Positions 17,480-25,120 of a stretch of DNA of 38,408 bases are shown here, in pieces. The DNA is taken from NCBI GenBank assembly GCA_947473045.1, contig CANJCO010000051.1:1-38408 (forward strand), in the 5' to 3' direction. A model generated the notes under the pieces. That model was given only the letters and a program-made list of their open reading frames with translations, had not been told where the DNA came from and searched no databases. Origin of the DNA: Myxococcales bacterium (GTDB lineage: Bacteria; Myxococcota_A; Polyangia; Polyangiales; Polyangiaceae). The position numbers and the translations under genes are program-made. The first letter of the stretch is position 1; each line of letters starts with the position of its first letter.

Positions 17480-18819
17480 GGCCTGATGGCTCCTGCGGCC
17501 TTCGCGGCCGGCGCGGGCTTCGGCGCGGGTGCATCGGGCGCCATCGGAGGGGCGGCGGCGGGAGCAGCGGGCGGGCGCCCTCGCGCACCGGCACCCTGCG
17601 ACGCGAACACGGTCGGATCCGGTTCAAGCCAGGCGAAGCGACCGCCGTCGGCGTACGTCACGCGAAACAGCTCGAGCATTGCCGCGCCCATCACTCCGGC
17701 CGGCTCGAGATCGAGCGGCGGCATGCGATCGGTCACGCCGGGAATCGAGAAGCCGGGAACCGACGGGAAGTCGAAGCCACCCATCCGCAGCGACGGAATC
17801 GCGCCGCCCTTCGCGCCTGCGAGGTCCGGCGCCGGCCCCAGCGCCTTGACGTCGACGCCGGCCTTTTTCCACATGGCGTCACCCAGCGCGATCGAAAATG
17901 CCTGCGACGAGTCGACGTAGAGCAGCCCGGCGCCGTCGTCGCGGGGATTCACGGCGACCTTCATGAGCATCGCCCCGCCCTTGGAATAAAAGAGCGGCAC
18001 GCGGCTCGCGTCGGGGGGCGCCGAGGCCTCTTCCTGACGAACGATGAACTGACCACCGCGGCGATCGAACGTCGCGTGCGCATGGCGGAGAAAATTGGCG
18101 CCGAGCAGCACCTTGACGGTGCCGCCCACCTGACGCGAAAGCGGCGACAAATCCTGGGCGAGCGCGGGCACGTCTTTCACTTCGACGCGGTCGCCGAAAC
18201 GCAGACTGACCCACTGCGGCTCTTTGCGCGAGCCGGAGTCGACGACGACCTCGGCGCTGCCGGTGGCGACCATCCCCAGCACCCGCTCGCCGTCGAGCTC
18301 GCAGGGAACGATCAGCGCGGAGCCTGCCTGCGGCATCTCGACGTTGGCCAAAATGCCGCCCTCGATCGCAAACGGATGGCGTCCGCGCGACACGCGCGCC
18401 AGCTTGGAAATGTCGCGCGCCCACGGGTCCTTCACGGCGGGGTCCTGAAGCTCAGCCTCGAGATCGTCAGCCGCCTGCTCGAGATCACCCGCGTACCAGC
18501 GCGCGCGACCGCGAAGGCCCGCGACTTCCGAGGAGGGCAGCCCCTCGGTGAGCCGAATAGCCTCGGCAAAATCGAGGCGGGCGAGGGCCACGCGCGCTCC
18601 GGTGAGCCGCACGTCAGCATCGCGAGGCGCGACCTTGAGAGCCTCCGCTGCGGCGATGCGGGCGTCGTCGACGTCTCCGGCCGCGTACGCGCGCTGGGCA
18701 CGGTCGAGCCACTGCTGCGCGATGGGTGCGCGCACCGGCAGAGCCGAGCCCCCCGGCGGCCCGCACGCGATGGCAGCGAGGGCGACGACGGACAGGCCGA
18801 AAATCAGGCGAACGCGCAT
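17476..18819 (-). CDS. TPR lipoprotein with degenerate retropepsin-like domain
   Basis: The 447-residue protein has a lipoprotein signal (LAAIAC, Cys19) and helical TPR-like repeats (about 35-130). A retropepsin-like aspartyl protease fold follows from about 168 to 260, and a second beta-rich half extends to about 400. A Pro/Ala tail ends the protein. The active-site triad normally read D-T-G appears as A185-T186-G187 within MVATGSAEVVVDS. The usual catalytic aspartate is absent, although D194 lies nearby. It probably serves as a binding module rather than a protease, unless the aspartate is supplied elsewhere. The ATG begins immediately after the exonuclease stop, and the stop overlaps coaD. 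Confidence 0.7.
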   Translation of the reverse strand: MRVRLIFGLSVVALAAIACGPPGGSALPVRAPIAQQWLDRAQRAYAAGDVDDARIAAAEALKVAPRDADVRLTGARVALARLDFAEAIRLTEGLPSSEVAGLRGRARWYAGDLEQAADDLEAELQDPAVKDPWARDISKLARVSRGRHPFAIEGGILANVEMPQAGSALIVPCELDGERVLGMVATGSAEVVVDSGSRKEPQWVSLRFGDRVEVKDVPALAQDLSPLSRQVGGTVKVLLGANFLRHAHATFDRRGGQFIVRQEEASAPPDASRVPLFYSKGGAMLMKVAVNPRDDGAGLLYVDSSQAFSIALGDAMWKKAGVDVKALGPAPDLAGAKGGAIPSLRMGGFDFPSVPGFSIPGVTDRMPPLDLEPAGVMGAAMLELFRVTYADGGRFAWLEPDPTVFASQGAGARGRPPAAPAAAPPMAPDAPAPKPAPAAKAAGAIRP

Positions 18820-19668
18820 TTAACAAGGCTCCAGTTCGGAAGGCGGCGACTCCACCTTGAGGATACGGTCGGCTCGAAGCTCGCGACGCCCGCGTCCGGG
18901 CAGCAGATAGCCCAACACCTTCGGCGGGTCGAGATCGGCGCGCACTTCGGTGAGCACCATGGTGAGCGGCTGCGGCGGCTTTCTCGCGGGTCGGTAGGTG
19001 ACCACGACCGGACCGCCGAACTCGACCGCGGCCTCACAGCGCGAGACGATCGCAGCCCTCGCCAGCCTCGCGGCGACGCGCACTTCCCAGAGATCGCGCA
19101 CCGACACCGGCGCGAGCGCCCCCACGCAGCGCTCGAACACCCCGCGCAGCACGCGCACGTCATCGCCCGCGCGATGGGCCGCGCCGCTGCCGAGCGCGAA
19201 TTGCTTGCAGAGTGCATTGAGCGAGTGACTCGGAAACGCAAACGCGCGGCGCGAGAGCACGAGCGTGTCGAGGTAATGCGGCACTTCGAACGGCCGCCCA
19301 AGGCGCGCGAGCTCTGCCGCGAGAAACTGCAAATCCCACGAAGCGGCGTGCGCGATGAACACGGCGCCGTCGAGCAGCGCCACGATGCGCTCCGCCAGCT
19401 GCGAAAACGGCGGCGCGCCGGCGAGCTCCGCGGCGCCAAGCCCGTGCACATGCGCGGCACCGCCGACGCGCTCCCCTGGCGAGACGAGGCTCTCCAGCGA
19501 GCCCACGCAGGCGCCTCCGACCCAGCGCTCGATGCAGACTTCCACCACGCGGTCGCGTTCGGCGTCGAGCCCGGTCATCTCGAGATCGACGAACGCGAGC
19601 GGCGCCTCGCCGATTGGCAGGTCCCACGGCGGCCCCTCGGGCGGAGACGACGGGTTGGTGCGCGCCAC
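18820..19668 (-). CDS. DEDDh 3'-5' exonuclease (DNA polymerase III epsilon-like)
   Basis: I prefer GTG 19668, just past the thiolase stop, giving 282 residues. An ATG at 19719 would overlap the thiolase by 46 bp. The DEDDh catalytic set is complete: D28 and E30 in FVDLEMTG, D112 in HAASWD, and H165 and D170 in HRAGDD. The exonuclease domain is followed by about 110 residues of unassigned sequence containing a short beta-rich region. Members of this family trim 3' ends of DNA or RNA. The extension beyond a typical epsilon exonuclease core suggests a stand-alone nuclease rather than a replicative proofreading subunit. Confidence 0.88.
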   Translation of the reverse strand: MARTNPSSPPEGPPWDLPIGEAPLAFVDLEMTGLDAERDRVVEVCIERWVGGACVGSLESLVSPGERVGGAAHVHGLGAAELAGAPPFSQLAERIVALLDGAVFIAHAASWDLQFLAAELARLGRPFEVPHYLDTLVLSRRAFAFPSHSLNALCKQFALGSGAAHRAGDDVRVLRGVFERCVGALAPVSVRDLWEVRVAARLARAAIVSRCEAAVEFGGPVVVTYRPARKPPQPLTMVLTEVRADLDPPKVLGYLLPGRGRRELRADRILKVESPPSELEPC

Positions 19669-19673
19669 CGCGT

Positions 19674-20870
19674 CTACCGCGACAGGAGCAGCGCGATGCC
19701 CTGCCCCACGCCAATGCACGCCGTCGCGAGGCCCTTGCCGGCGCCGCGCGCTTTCATCGCGTGCGCGAGCGTTCCGACGATGCGGCAGCCGCTCGATCCG
19801 ATGGGATGTCCCAACGCGATGGCACCTCCCAGAACGTTCACCCGCGCGGAATCGAGCTCGAGCCCGCGAATGCAGGCGAGCGACTGAGCCGCGAACGCCT
19901 CGTTCAGCTCGATGAGGTCAAGCTCCGCGGCGCTCCATCCGGCGCGCGCGAGCGCCTTTCGGCTCGACGGAATGGGCCCCTCCCCCATCGTGTTCGGCTC
20001 GACACCCGCCGTCGCAAAGCTCACGATTCGCGCCAGCGGCTCGAGGTTCTCCGACCGCAGCACGTCTTCGCTGACCACCACCACCGCGCTGGCGCCATCG
20101 TTGATCGGCGAGCTGTTGCCTGCGGTCACGGTGCCGCCCTTCCGAAACACGGGCTGCAGCTTCGCTAGCGCTTCCATGGTCACGTCGGGCCGCGGCGACT
20201 CGTCTTTGTCGAACAGCAGCGGCTCGCCCTTTTTCTGGGCAATGGCGACCGGCGCGAGCTCGGCGTCGAACGCGCCCGACTGCATCGCCCGCCCCGCCCT
20301 GCGTTGCGATTCGGCAGCAAAGGCGTCCTGCTCCTCGCGCGTAATCTTCCACTTTTCGGCGACATTTTCCGCCGTTTCGCCCATGGACTGCAGGGGAAAC
20401 CGCGCCGCCATCTTCGGGTTCTCAAAGCGCCAGCCAATGCTTGTATCATACACGCGAGGCGGGCTGCGGCTGAACGACTCGTCGGCCTTCGCCATCACGT
20501 AGGGCGAGCGCGTCATGCTCTCGACGCCGCCCGCCACCACAACGTCTGCGTCGCCCACGGCGATGCGCATCGCGGCGTCGCAGATGGCCTCCATGCCCGA
20601 GCCGCAGAGGCGATTTACCGTCACCGCCGGCACTTCGAAGGGCAGTCCCGCGAGGAGCACGGCCATGCGCGCCACGTTGCGGTTGTCTTCGCCGGCCTGG
20701 TTGGTCGCCCCGAAAATGACCTGATCAACACGCGCAGCAAGCGACGGCACGCGCGCCAGCGCCGCGGAGAGCACGTGCGCGGCGAGGTCGTCGGCACGCA
20801 CGCTCGTGAGCCCTCCCTTGTGACGGGCAATCGGCGTGCGAACGGCGCAGGCAAGGTAGGCGGCTCTCAT
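19674..20870 (-). CDS. Acetyl-CoA acyltransferase (thiolase)
   Basis: The 398-residue protein is full length for the thiolase family. The nucleophilic Cys89 lies in NRLCGSG, the catalytic His355 in ALGHPIGSSG, and the second Cys385 in ACIGVGQG, which is the CxGxGxG loop. These residues support claisen condensation or cleavage of 3-ketoacyl-CoA. Whether it is degradative (FadA- or PcaF-like) or biosynthetic cannot be settled from motifs alone. It is 49 bp downstream of the 711-residue unknown gene and is followed by the exonuclease on the same strand. Confidence 0.95.
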   Translation of the reverse strand: MRAAYLACAVRTPIARHKGGLTSVRADDLAAHVLSAALARVPSLAARVDQVIFGATNQAGEDNRNVARMAVLLAGLPFEVPAVTVNRLCGSGMEAICDAAMRIAVGDADVVVAGGVESMTRSPYVMAKADESFSRSPPRVYDTSIGWRFENPKMAARFPLQSMGETAENVAEKWKITREEQDAFAAESQRRAGRAMQSGAFDAELAPVAIAQKKGEPLLFDKDESPRPDVTMEALAKLQPVFRKGGTVTAGNSSPINDGASAVVVVSEDVLRSENLEPLARIVSFATAGVEPNTMGEGPIPSSRKALARAGWSAAELDLIELNEAFAAQSLACIRGLELDSARVNVLGGAIALGHPIGSSGCRIVGTLAHAMKARGAGKGLATACIGVGQGIALLLSR

Positions 20871-20919
20871 GGCGGCGCAGCCTACCCCGAAACCGCCGCT
20901 GCCGGTCAGCGTGCTGGCT

Positions 20920-23055
20920 TCACTTGGCGAGCCCTCCGAGCACCATGGCCCCGATGCTCTGCGCTTGCCTGTGGTCGAGCAGCGCGTGCCGAATGGTCAC
21001 GTCGGCCTGCGATCCCTTGACGCGCCCCTTGAACGTGAAGCCCGCGCTGCGCAGGTACGTGCCCGAGAAGCGCTTCATGAGGCCGAAGTACTTCACGCCG
21101 GCGTCGAACGAGGCCTGACTGATGACCTCCCCGTTCATCACGGTCTCGATTTGCTCCCAAATGCTCCCGCACATGCCGCTGTTGAGCGTGAGCATGGGAA
21201 TCACCACGCTCGACTTGCAGCCCTTTTTAAAGAACGCTTGAAAGGCGTCGTCGTCGGGGAGAATCGAGTTGGTGTGCGGCCGGGTCGTCTTGCCATACCA
21301 GGTGTTCTCGTAGCCAAACTGCCGCTCGGCGAGCTTCAGAAATTGCTCGATGCTGGCGTGCTCGATCTGGCGGTACAGCGCCTTTCCTGCCCATTCGAGG
21401 GCCGACATCATCACAGACGCGAGCGCGCCGGCGCCCGGCAAAAATACGTTCGCGGTGATGTCGGCGGCGCCCTTGAGCATCGTGGTGAATCCGTAAAACA
21501 TCCCCATGCTGACCTGCGACTCGATCGAAGCGCCGATCATCGAGAAATGGCCCGCAGCTAGCTTGAACTTGCGCTTCTCGGCCCACAGCGTGTGCCGCTC
21601 GGACGCGGCGTTCACGAACCCCGCGAGACCCTTGCCCAGGTTCAGCGCCCCGCCGACGAAGGGCAGTGCCTCCTTGCACACGACGCCGACGACCCACCCG
21701 GCGATCGCCTTGATGAGGACGGTGGCGGTGCCGACGGCCTCCCCGTCGAACCACATTTTCTGACACGTTTCGAGAAAGGCGATAACGGCCGTGTAGATAG
21801 GCTGGCCAATCGTGTGAATCGTCTCCTTGAGCACGTCGGTGACGACCGCAGCGCCCATCGCGAGCGAGCCTCCCACCAGCATGCCGGGAATGTCCTCGAC
21901 CCCGTTCACATTCTTGACGACCTCACTGAAAATCTCACGCGTGACCGGAAACAGCTCAGGCGCCCGGAACCACTGTTTTTCGCGCCCGATCATGTCGCGA
22001 TTTCGCTCGGTGAGCGCCCCCTCGCGACCGAGCCGGGTGGTGCCCTCACCGCGCTCGCCGACCTTGGTTCGCATGGGCCCCGATACGATGCCTCCGACTG
22101 CGCCGACGCCCTTGACGACCGATCCCGCCTTGGTACCGAGCACCAACGTATCGGTCATCGCGCTGACCGAGCCGGAGGCGCCGTTCACCCCCGCGAACGC
22201 GCCAGCCGACCCTAGCGCGACCGCGCCTTGCAGCAGCTCGACTTTCCAGTCGAGGTCGATGGCGATGTTGCCGAGCAGCCAGATCACGCCGTAACGGGTG
22301 TGCAGGCGCTGCGTCGCCGCGTTGAGTCCGCCGGAGGCGACGGCCCTCCCTGTTGCGGCCATTGTCGCCTGGCGCGCCGCGTTCGCATCGGCTTCGAGGA
22401 TCGGCCCCCAAACGAACTCGAGATACTGACACCAGCGCAGCAGCAGCCCGCCGCTCGACACGTTGCGGGTGACCTTCGACCAGTCGCCGCCCTTGGCTGC
22501 CTTGAGCTCACGCAGCGCGCCGAGAAGCGCCGCGGCGGCCGGCTTCGCGCCGGCGCTCGCGGGCGAAATCGACGCGTGCTGCCCCGTGCCGCTGCAAGAG
22601 GCGCAAGTCAGGTCCATCATCGCAGGCGCTCGCGACGGCTCGCTGCGCGAAGGCGAGCGCGAAGACGACCGTCGGGGCACTTTCACGGAGCCGGCTCCGC
22701 CGCAGTCTTCGCAGGGCCTCGAAGCCACGCGGGCGTAGAACGCCGCGTACGCGCGGTCCACCTTGACAGTGTCTTCGCTGCGCATCTTGAATCGGATCGC
22801 CGTCGTTTCGATGAACTTTGCCGGCGTCCAGATCGGCGGGTGCGCCATCACGCTGTTGGCCGCGTCCGCGAGCTCGACGTCGCCAACGGCGGCGAGGCCT
22901 TCGTCGTTTGCGAGCGCAGCCCGATGCGCCGCGCTGAGCCCGCGTGCGTCCAGCGGCCCGAACAGAGCCTCTTCGTCGGCATCGTCGCCGTCCAGCAAAC
23001 TGGGCTCAAAGAACCCGCCGACGCGAAATCCTCGTCCGTTCATACTCGGAAACAT
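20920..23055 (-). CDS. Unrecognised 711-residue protein with DnaJ-type zinc motifs and Gly-rich hydrophobic core
   Basis: I recognise no family for the whole protein. The N-terminal 75 residues are acidic, followed by WTPAKFIETTAIRFK and a helical stretch. Two CxxCxGxG zinc motifs occur, CEDCGGAG (115-122) and CASCSGTG (151-158). They are separated by a Ser/Arg/Pro linker (129-144), so they probably form one zinc site like half of a DnaJ zinc domain. Residues 275-330 are Gly/Ala/Val-rich and could insert into membranes. Several further hydrophobic helices occur at about 395-520. There is no signal peptide. The layout is reminiscent of secreted effectors or toxins, but no catalytic motif or immunity gene is visible. 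ATG 23043 (residue 5) is an alternative start. Confidence 0.7.
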   Translation of the reverse strand: MFPSMNGRGFRVGGFFEPSLLDGDDADEEALFGPLDARGLSAAHRAALANDEGLAAVGDVELADAANSVMAHPPIWTPAKFIETTAIRFKMRSEDTVKVDRAYAAFYARVASRPCEDCGGAGSVKVPRRSSSRSPSRSEPSRAPAMMDLTCASCSGTGQHASISPASAGAKPAAAALLGALRELKAAKGGDWSKVTRNVSSGGLLLRWCQYLEFVWGPILEADANAARQATMAATGRAVASGGLNAATQRLHTRYGVIWLLGNIAIDLDWKVELLQGAVALGSAGAFAGVNGASGSVSAMTDTLVLGTKAGSVVKGVGAVGGIVSGPMRTKVGERGEGTTRLGREGALTERNRDMIGREKQWFRAPELFPVTREIFSEVVKNVNGVEDIPGMLVGGSLAMGAAVVTDVLKETIHTIGQPIYTAVIAFLETCQKMWFDGEAVGTATVLIKAIAGWVVGVVCKEALPFVGGALNLGKGLAGFVNAASERHTLWAEKRKFKLAAGHFSMIGASIESQVSMGMFYGFTTMLKGAADITANVFLPGAGALASVMMSALEWAGKALYRQIEHASIEQFLKLAERQFGYENTWYGKTTRPHTNSILPDDDAFQAFFKKGCKSSVVIPMLTLNSGMCGSIWEQIETVMNGEVISQASFDAGVKYFGLMKRFSGTYLRSAGFTFKGRVKGSQADVTIRHALLDHRQAQSIGAMVLGGLAK

Positions 23056-23288
23056 CGCACGTCCGCGCGCGACGCGAACACTGAACGCCCACGCCCCAGG
23101 GCGGCTCGCACGCTAAGCGACGCGCGCTTCGTCGCGAGCCGTGTGCCTCGGATCGTTATCCGACAAGTTTGGCGCGCATCTGCGAGGCTCTGCAGCCGGG
23201 CCAAGGCCGCATTCACTGCGCGGTCGTCGACTGGCCGATGATTTTCCGTTTCCAATCCGGTCTCAGTTTTACAAGCATAGGAATCCCC

Positions 23289-23675
23289 ATGATCGCAGTT
23301 CCCATCACAGCACTTTTTGGTTCAGCCCTCGCGATCGTCAACGTGGCGCTCGCAGCAAACGTTTCCCGGGTCCGCTCCAAAACAAACCTGTTTCTCGGCA
23401 CCGGGGGCTCTCCCGAGCTTCTCCGGGCCGTTCGCCGCCACGGAAACAACGCCGAATACGTCGCGCTCGCGCTCGTGATGATGATGCTCGTCGAGCTCAA
23501 CTCCGGGGCACCGAAGGCCCTCTATGGGTTCGGCGCCGCGCTGCTGGTCGGCAGGCTGGTTCACGCCGTCGTGGTTGACGCTACGCCCAGCGCGCTGCGC
23601 GGTCTCAGCACGGTGCTCACCTGGGGCGCAATCGGCGGACTTGGCATCTATGCCGGTTATCTCTCGATGCCGTGA
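23289..23675 (+). CDS. MAPEG family membrane protein
   Basis: The start is ATG 23289, preceded by AGGAA at 23279-23283. The frame is open further upstream but lacks coding character there. The 128-residue length and four hydrophobic helices match small bacterial MAPEG proteins (the glutathione transferase / eicosanoid-metabolism membrane family). The conserved central segment includes LRAVRRHGNNAEYVALAL, whose Arg/Asn/Glu residues match the glutathione-binding region of the family. It stands alone on the plus strand, 233 bp from the divergent 711-residue gene. Function is probably detoxification-like, with substrate unknown. Confidence 0.9.
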   Translation: MIAVPITALFGSALAIVNVALAANVSRVRSKTNLFLGTGGSPELLRAVRRHGNNAEYVALALVMMMLVELNSGAPKALYGFGAALLVGRLVHAVVVDATPSALRGLSTVLTWGAIGGLGIYAGYLSMP

Positions 23676-23691
23676 AACACTTCGCTGCAGC

Positions 23692-23832
23692 TCCGAAAAG
23701 GCCCTCTCGCGCGAGGCCTGTGAAGCCGCGCCCTGGCTTGAGCTCTGCGTCACAGACGTCGTCGCGTCGGTAGCGAAGCTCGTCGCCGCAGGGGCCGAGG
23801 TTGTGCCCAACGCAGACGCGGCTCGCACGTAG
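23692..23832 (+). pseudogene. Relic of a VOC/glyoxalase-family gene
   Basis: Just after the MAPEG stop, one frame reads LSREACEAAPWLELCV followed by TDVVASVAKLVAAGAEVV and soon stops. This matches the central strand-helix-strand segment of glyoxalase/bleomycin-resistance (VOC) proteins (typically W-L-E-L-x-V-D-D-V-x-A-S-V-x-x-L-V-A-A-G-A-E-V-V). No start codon, N-terminal half or C-terminal metal-binding half is visible in any frame. It is best read as a decayed fragment of a horizontally acquired or duplicated gene. Confidence 0.55.
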
Positions 23833-24015
23833 TTGAAAATGCCGGGGGCCCGATCTTTCGGCTCGCAACAGCCTGAGATTCCCCGGCTGAAGGCAGCCAC
23901 TTGCGCGTGCGAACAGGCTTCAGGCCCGAGCGTGCGCGCGGCGCGGAAGGGCGAGCATCCGCGCCCGAATCGGGGACGATTCAAGGCTTTTGCGCGCGGC
24001 CCGTTCACTGGGGGA

Positions 24016-24417
24016 GTGAGCCCCTTCGCGAAAGTCTTTGAGGCGGTGCTGAGCCGGCAGTGTGCGGTCGCTGCGGCCACGCCCTTCGAAGACGCGGTGG
24101 CAGCGTTCGACGCGCGGGTCGCGTCGTCGCTGACCGAGCCGGCAGGGGAGCTCACGCGCGAGGCCTGGGCGGTCGAGCTGGGCGTCGCCTGGCCCTGCAC
24201 CGCCGCTGAGCTGCGTCGCGCGTTTCGTCGTCGCGCCTTTGAGACGCACCCCGATCGCGCGGGCGGCTCGAACGAGGCGTTCCTGCGCGTGCAATCGCTT
24301 CTGAAGCAAGGCACCGCGGCGGTGGCGGCGCAGGCCAACGTGCGCGCGCCCAGCGCAGCGCGTCGATACGTGGCCCCTCGCGGGCCCCATGCCGCGAGCG
24401 CGGGCGTTTACGCCTGA
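24016..24417 (+). CDS. Small J-domain protein
   Basis: The core begins near GTG 24016 (133 residues), though the frame is open from an ATG at 23833. The upstream 61 residues are Arg/Pro-rich and look non-coding, so the start is uncertain. A compact J-domain with helices II and III is visible around the invariant HPD (78-80) in FETHPDRAGGS, preceded by AELRRAFRRRAF. This motif activates the ATPase of an Hsp70 partner. There is no Hsp70 gene or zinc/C-terminal DnaJ domain nearby. It may be a stand-alone co-chaperone. Confidence 0.7.
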   Translation: MSPFAKVFEAVLSRQCAVAAATPFEDAVAAFDARVASSLTEPAGELTREAWAVELGVAWPCTAAELRRAFRRRAFETHPDRAGGSNEAFLRVQSLLKQGTAAVAAQANVRAPSAARRYVAPRGPHAASAGVYA

Positions 24418-24451
24418 TCGCACCCCGCACGCGGCCCCCGGTTTGGGCGTT

Positions 24452-24919
24452 CTACAGCGGCCCGGCGTCCGCCGCGCAGCTCTTGAGGCACGCGGAGTAC
24501 GACGCTTCGCAATGCAAATCCATGCCCGACCGCGTCGCGCCCATGCTGCACCGCACGCTGCCCTCCATGCACATCTGCTCGCACGTCATGCGCGATCCCG
24601 AGCCGGACTCCTGGGCGCCAGGAAGGTCGGGTGACTCATCTTCGTCGGGCATGAAGTGCAGCGGCTTCGGACGGGCGCGCAAAGGCTCAACGTTGCTCGC
24701 CACGCGCTTCGCCTCGGCAGCCTGCATCGCTACGATGCGCGCGCTCGCCTCGCGCCCGACGCTGCCGGCCGGGTCTTTCGCCACCGCGAGCTCGCACGCA
24801 TAAATGCCCGCGGCGTACTCACCGCGCTCCTCCGCGGCCACGCACTTGCCGTAGTCGCGCTCAGCCGCGCCCGTGCACCCCGCGAAGGCGATGAGACCAA
24901 CCAGGACCGTGCGGCGCAT
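24452..24919 (-). CDS. Small Cys-rich lipoprotein
   Basis: The 155-residue protein has a lipoprotein signal (IAFAGC, Cys15). A helical middle region with a TPR-like spacing (YGKCVAAEERGEYAAGIYACELA) leads into an acidic linker. The C-terminal 50 residues contain six Cys (TCEQMCMEG, RCSMG, HCEAS, CLKSC), which probably form disulphides after export. No family is recognised. It is divergently transcribed from the SPFH gene with about 200 bp between them. Confidence 0.72.
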   Translation of the reverse strand: MRRTVLVGLIAFAGCTGAAERDYGKCVAAEERGEYAAGIYACELAVAKDPAGSVGREASARIVAMQAAEAKRVASNVEPLRARPKPLHFMPDEDESPDLPGAQESGSGSRMTCEQMCMEGSVRCSMGATRSGMDLHCEASYSACLKSCAADAGPL

Positions 24920-24948
24920 AGCTCATGATTCTAGCACCGCACGAGCTG

Positions 24949-25001
24949 TGGCCGCGAGAGGCGCCGCTTGGTAAGCAGGCGCCTCGCAGGCTGGCCGCGA
25001 G
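24949..25001. repeat. Hairpin bracketed by a 10-bp direct repeat
   Basis: Stem GAGGCGCCGCTT (24958-24969) pairs with AAGC-A-GGCGCCTC (24973-24985) with one bulged base. The 10-mer TGGCCGCGAG occurs at 24949-24958 and again at 24992-25001, flanking the stem on both sides. It lies in the intergenic space between the Cys-rich lipoprotein and the SPFH gene. It may be a small mobile or regulatory element. Confidence 0.45.
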
Positions 25002-25120
25002 CGCAACGGTTGGCAGCCTGCAGCCCCGGCCCCCGCCACCCTTGGTCCGCCGATTTCAGCGAGATATTGGCCATTTTGCCGCGTTCCGCTACCCGTGCGC
25101 GGCAACCATCAGGAGCCCCC

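Noticed and set aside
18076-19887. 603-codon open frame on plus strand
   Set aside because: Antisense to the TPR lipoprotein, the exonuclease and part of the thiolase. No motif, and His/Arg-rich composition typical of antisense reading.
23163-23190. Sigma-54 promoter before MAPEG
   Set aside because: A TTGGCGCGCATCTGC match has only 9 bp between GG and GC, one fewer than required.
22228-23241. 337-codon open frame on plus strand
   Set aside because: Antisense to the 711-residue gene with shadow composition. The opposite strand carries the Cys motifs and better codon usage.
23322-24338. 338-codon open frame on minus strand
   Set aside because: Antisense to MAPEG, the VOC relic and the J-domain gene, which are supported by motifs; Ser/Ala/Arg-rich shadow.
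24949-25001. A full insertion sequence around the hairpin
   Set aside because: No transposase frame and the span is only about 50 bp; kept only as a possible small element.
25065-25085. Sigma-54 promoter (TGG...GC) before the SPFH gene
   Set aside because: The spacing between the GG and GC elements is too short for the -24/-12 consensus.
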